The translations under genes were made by a program, and so were the position numbers. The notes below the pieces were generated by a model, which saw only the letters and a program-made list of their open reading frames with translations, made no database searches and was not told where the DNA came from. A stretch of DNA of 26,615 nt from Spiro-02 sp034114085 (lineage in GTDB: Bacteria > Spirochaetota > Spirochaetia > Sphaerochaetales > Sphaerochaetaceae): assembly GCA_034114085.1 (NCBI GenBank), contig JAXEWB010000022.1, positions 1-26,615 of the forward strand, written 5' to 3'. Of this stretch, positions 24,179-26,615 are shown piece after piece. The first letter of the stretch is position 1. Each line of letters begins with the position of its first letter.

Positions 24179-25335
24179 GCGTGAACAAGCAACAGGATGA
24201 TTTGAAGCCTAAGAAACGAATATTAGTCCTCTCCAGCCAGGCGTTTTCTCTCCTACACTTCCGCTTAGACATGATGCTCCGATTCGTCGAGCTGGGATAC
24301 GAGGTTTACGCCGCCGCTCCGGATAGTGAAGAAGAGTGGAGTAAGCAACTATCTTTACATGGTATCCATTACGACTCGTTTGAATTACAGCGCAATGGAG
24401 AAAACCCTATCAAGGATATTCAAGGATACTTCTCCGTCAAAAAGCTAATCAAAGCTATAAAACCCGACGTGGTTTTCGCTTATCAGGCTAAAACTGTGAT
24501 ATATGGTACATTAGCTGCTCACGCCTGTGGCGTAACAGAAATCTATAATCTCATAGCAGGTCTTGGTTCGGTGTTTAGAAACGCCGAAAAGAGCTGGAAG
24601 CGAAAGCTGGTTAAAGGTATTCTTAGCTTAGAGTACAGAACGGCTCTTAAACACGCAAAAGTCGTGTTTTTCCAAAACCACGATGACTCAAAATTATTTA
24701 TTGATTCCAGCCTTGTTGAAACTGGAAAAATTAAGTATATGAACGGGTCGGGTGTGAACACAGAGCATTTTATCCGCCAACCGATGCCGCAGATGCAAGG
24801 AAAAAAAGTGTTGTTCGTTGGAAGATACATCGCAGACAAGGGGCTACGTGAGTATTTGGAAGCGGCAAGGCTGGTTAAGACCAAACACCCAGATGTTACT
24901 TTCGAGATGGTCGGTTACTACGATACTAATCCCTCCGCTGTCAAGCCTGATTTCGTACAGCAGTACATTGATGACGGCAGCGTTATAGATTGCGGAAAAC
25001 AGGATGACACGTATCCCTATCTCAAGAACTGCTATACTTTTGTTCTCCCCTCCTACCATGAAGGAACACCCAAATCAGTGCTGGAGGCGATGGCTGTCGG
25101 CAGACCGATAGTGACGACAAATGCGCCCGGTTGCAAAGAAACTGTCGAAAACGGCGTCAACGGATACTTGGTGGATGTCGGTAATTCGACTCAATTAGCA
25201 GACCAGATTGAGAGGATTATTTGCAACGAAAAGATAGCCGCGCTGATGGCAGAGGAATCTTATAAGCGGGTCATGGAAAAATACGATGTCCGAATAGTTA
25301 ACGAGCAATTGATAATGGATATGGGACTTGTCTGA
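24175..25335 (+). CDS. Glycosyltransferase family 4 (PglA-like)
   Basis: The 386-residue GT-B enzyme probably adds the second sugar to the lipid-linked monosaccharide made by the preceding transferase. The N-terminal half shows LVLSSQAFSLLHFRLDMM and an IAGLGSVFRN loop. The C-terminal donor domain has VLFVGRYIADKGL and the retaining EX7E motif in EGTPKSVLE (E296 and E304), followed by MAVGRPIVTT. PglA of Campylobacter, which adds GalNAc to bacillosamine, is the closest characterised analogue I can name. It is translationally coupled to the phosphotransferase gene. Donor and acceptor specificity cannot be read. Confidence 0.9.
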   Translation: MSVNKQQDDLKPKKRILVLSSQAFSLLHFRLDMMLRFVELGYEVYAAAPDSEEEWSKQLSLHGIHYDSFELQRNGENPIKDIQGYFSVKKLIKAIKPDVVFAYQAKTVIYGTLAAHACGVTEIYNLIAGLGSVFRNAEKSWKRKLVKGILSLEYRTALKHAKVVFFQNHDDSKLFIDSSLVETGKIKYMNGSGVNTEHFIRQPMPQMQGKKVLFVGRYIADKGLREYLEAARLVKTKHPDVTFEMVGYYDTNPSAVKPDFVQQYIDDGSVIDCGKQDDTYPYLKNCYTFVLPSYHEGTPKSVLEAMAVGRPIVTTNAPGCKETVENGVNGYLVDVGNSTQLADQIERIICNEKIAALMAEESYKRVMEKYDVRIVNEQLIMDMGLV

Positions 25336-25401
25336 ATATGCGAATATCAAAGAAATCATCAGATAAATAAAAACTTTACATAAAAGGAATGGTAAACACA
25401 A

Positions 25402-26615
25402 ATGCATGACTTGTACAGCAAACTGGTGGACAAAAAGGAAAATCTGAGTCTCGTTGGTCTTGGGTATGTCGGGATGCCAATCGCTGTGGCGTTCGCAAAG
25501 AAACTCAACGTCATCGGATACGATCTGAACGAAGCGAAAATCAATCTGTATAAAGCAGGTATAGACCCGACGAATGAGGTCGGTGATGAGGCGATAAAGG
25601 CTACAACCGTTGAGTTCACGGCTGATGAAACTGCTCTTCGCCGCGCCAAGTTCCACATCGTTGCTGTACCGACACCTGTGTATGATGACCACATGCCGGA
25701 TTTGAGCCCTGTTGAAGGTGCAAGCCGTATCCTTGGCAGGAATCTGGCAAAAGATTCCGTCGTAGTTTTTGAATCCACGGTTTATCCTGGCGTTACCGAA
25801 GATATCTGCGTCCCGATTCTGGAGAAGGAATCCGGGTTGAAATGCGGTGTGGACTTCAAGATCGGTTATAGCCCTGAGCGCATCAACCCCGGTGACAAAG
25901 TACACCGGTTGGAGACCATTAAGAAAATCGTCTCCGGCTGCGATGCCGAAACGCTGGACACCGTGGCAAAGGTATACGAGCTGGTCGTTGAGGCTGGCGT
26001 TCATCGTGCGCCGTGCATCAAGGTCGCCGAAGCTGCAAAGGTCATCGAGAACAGCCAGCGTGACATCAATATTGCGTTCATGAATGAGCTGTCGATTATC
26101 TTTAACAAGATGGGCATCGACACGAAATCCGTCCTGGAAGCAGCGGGAACAAAGTGGAACTTTCTTAAATTTTTCCCCGGACTCGTCGGTGGTCATTGCA
26201 TCGGCGTAGACCCGTATTACTTGACCTATAAGGCAGAAATGCTGGGCTATCATTCTCAAGTTATCCTGTCCGGACGTCGCATCAACGATGATATGGGCAA
26301 GTACATAGCTGAAAACGTGGTCAAGAATTTGATAAAGGCTGAAAAGCCGGTAAAGAACGCAAAAGTAGCTATTCTCGGCTTCACATTCAAAGAAAACTGC
26401 CCGGATACTAGAAACACTAAAGTATTCGATATCGTGAAAGAGTTGCGTGAATATGGTATCGAGCCGCTCATCACCGACTCCACGGCAGATGCGGCAGAAG
26501 CCAAGAAGCTCTACGGCGTGGAGTTCTGTGGAATGGATGTAGTTTCAGGTTGCGATGCCGTTATCTTGGCCGTGGCGCACACGCAATTCAATGAATTCAC
26601 GATGGAACAAATTGA
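25402..26615 (+). CDS. Nucleotide-sugar dehydrogenase (TviB/WbpA-like), cut by the window end
   Basis: The frame is open to the window edge, giving 404 residues; the full protein is usually about 425. It oxidises the C6 hydroxyl of a UDP-sugar (typically UDP-GlcNAc or UDP-GalNAc) to the uronic acid with two NAD+. The Rossmann start is LVGLGYVGMPIAVAF (G19, G21, G24). FESTVYPGVTE, KVIENSQRDINIAFMNEL, the catalytic C266 in GGHCIGVDPYYL and GFTFKENCPDTRNTK follow. The KVIENSQRDIN version points to the Vi-antigen/WbpA group rather than UDP-glucose dehydrogenase. AAAAGGAA lies 13 bases upstream of the ATG. It shows that the glycan contains an acidic sugar and that the locus continues beyond the window. 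Confidence 0.9.
   Translation, partial: MHDLYSKLVDKKENLSLVGLGYVGMPIAVAFAKKLNVIGYDLNEAKINLYKAGIDPTNEVGDEAIKATTVEFTADETALRRAKFHIVAVPTPVYDDHMPDLSPVEGASRILGRNLAKDSVVVFESTVYPGVTEDICVPILEKESGLKCGVDFKIGYSPERINPGDKVHRLETIKKIVSGCDAETLDTVAKVYELVVEAGVHRAPCIKVAEAAKVIENSQRDINIAFMNELSIIFNKMGIDTKSVLEAAGTKWNFLKFFPGLVGGHCIGVDPYYLTYKAEMLGYHSQVILSGRRINDDMGKYIAENVVKNLIKAEKPVKNAKVAILGFTFKENCPDTRNTKVFDIVKELREYGIEPLITDSTADAAEAKKLYGVEFCGMDVVSGCDAVILAVAHTQFNEFTMEQI

Noticed and set aside
1..26615. CRISPR arrays, tRNA or rRNA genes, complete insertion sequences
   Set aside because: No regularly spaced direct repeats, no cloverleaf or rRNA-like sequence, and no transposase motif were recognised by eye; a covariance-model search was not possible.

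Overview
The window is a bacterial chromosome segment in which GC-rich metabolic genes sit between AT-richer, decayed or acquired segments. The organism cannot be named from the sequence alone. The coding style, gene order and relaxed lipobox (LFTGC) would fit a Sphaerochaeta-like spirochaete, but this is a weak inference. I saw no tRNA, rRNA, CRISPR array or intact insertion sequence.

Layout. (1) 1-361 has no gene but carries short degenerate repeats. It is followed by a cardiolipin synthase (362-1894). (2) 1916-3255 is the wreck of a two-gene AAA-ATPase/RloB (AbiL-like) defence cassette with at least three frameshifts. (3) 3443-13829 is a coherent catabolic locus: a metal-dependent phosphodiesterase (minus strand); a divergent lipoprotein-ABC importer-HAD phosphatase operon (5082-10119, plus strand); and a convergent, tightly coupled minus-strand operon of a DeoR regulator, a PfkB kinase, an eIF2B-alpha/MtnA-fold protein and a BtpA-family TIM barrel (13829 down to 10325). 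A 17-bp motif that differs at one position lies over the promoter of each operon (5009-5025 and 13882-13898). This suggests one DeoR regulon of importer, kinase, putative isomerase, TIM-barrel enzyme and phosphatase.

(4) 14133-17915 is AT-rich and probably acquired. It holds a PHP-plus-SMC-like ATPase gene (TrlF/Ppl type, a known anti-phage architecture) that is broken in frame at an A8 homopolymer, followed by an overlapping AlbA_2/HATPase gene. A truncated Fic gene lacking its catalytic half lies beside it (18061-18543).

(5) 18989-26615 is a surface-glycan locus: a CapD/PglF-type UDP-sugar 4,6-dehydratase, an 820-base non-coding stretch with a bidirectional terminator, a small exported beta-rich protein, remnants of a PglD/NeuD-like acetyltransferase and of a dehydratase membrane domain, then an intact PglC-type phosphoglycosyl transferase, a PglA-type glycosyltransferase and a nucleotide-sugar dehydrogenase cut by the window end. 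The gene set recalls bacillosamine-type (Pgl) glycan assembly with its middle steps decayed or replaced.

The strongest leads are the DeoR regulon with an atypical eIF2B-like enzyme, and the possibly slippage-controlled PHP-ATPase paired with an AlbA_2 gene.
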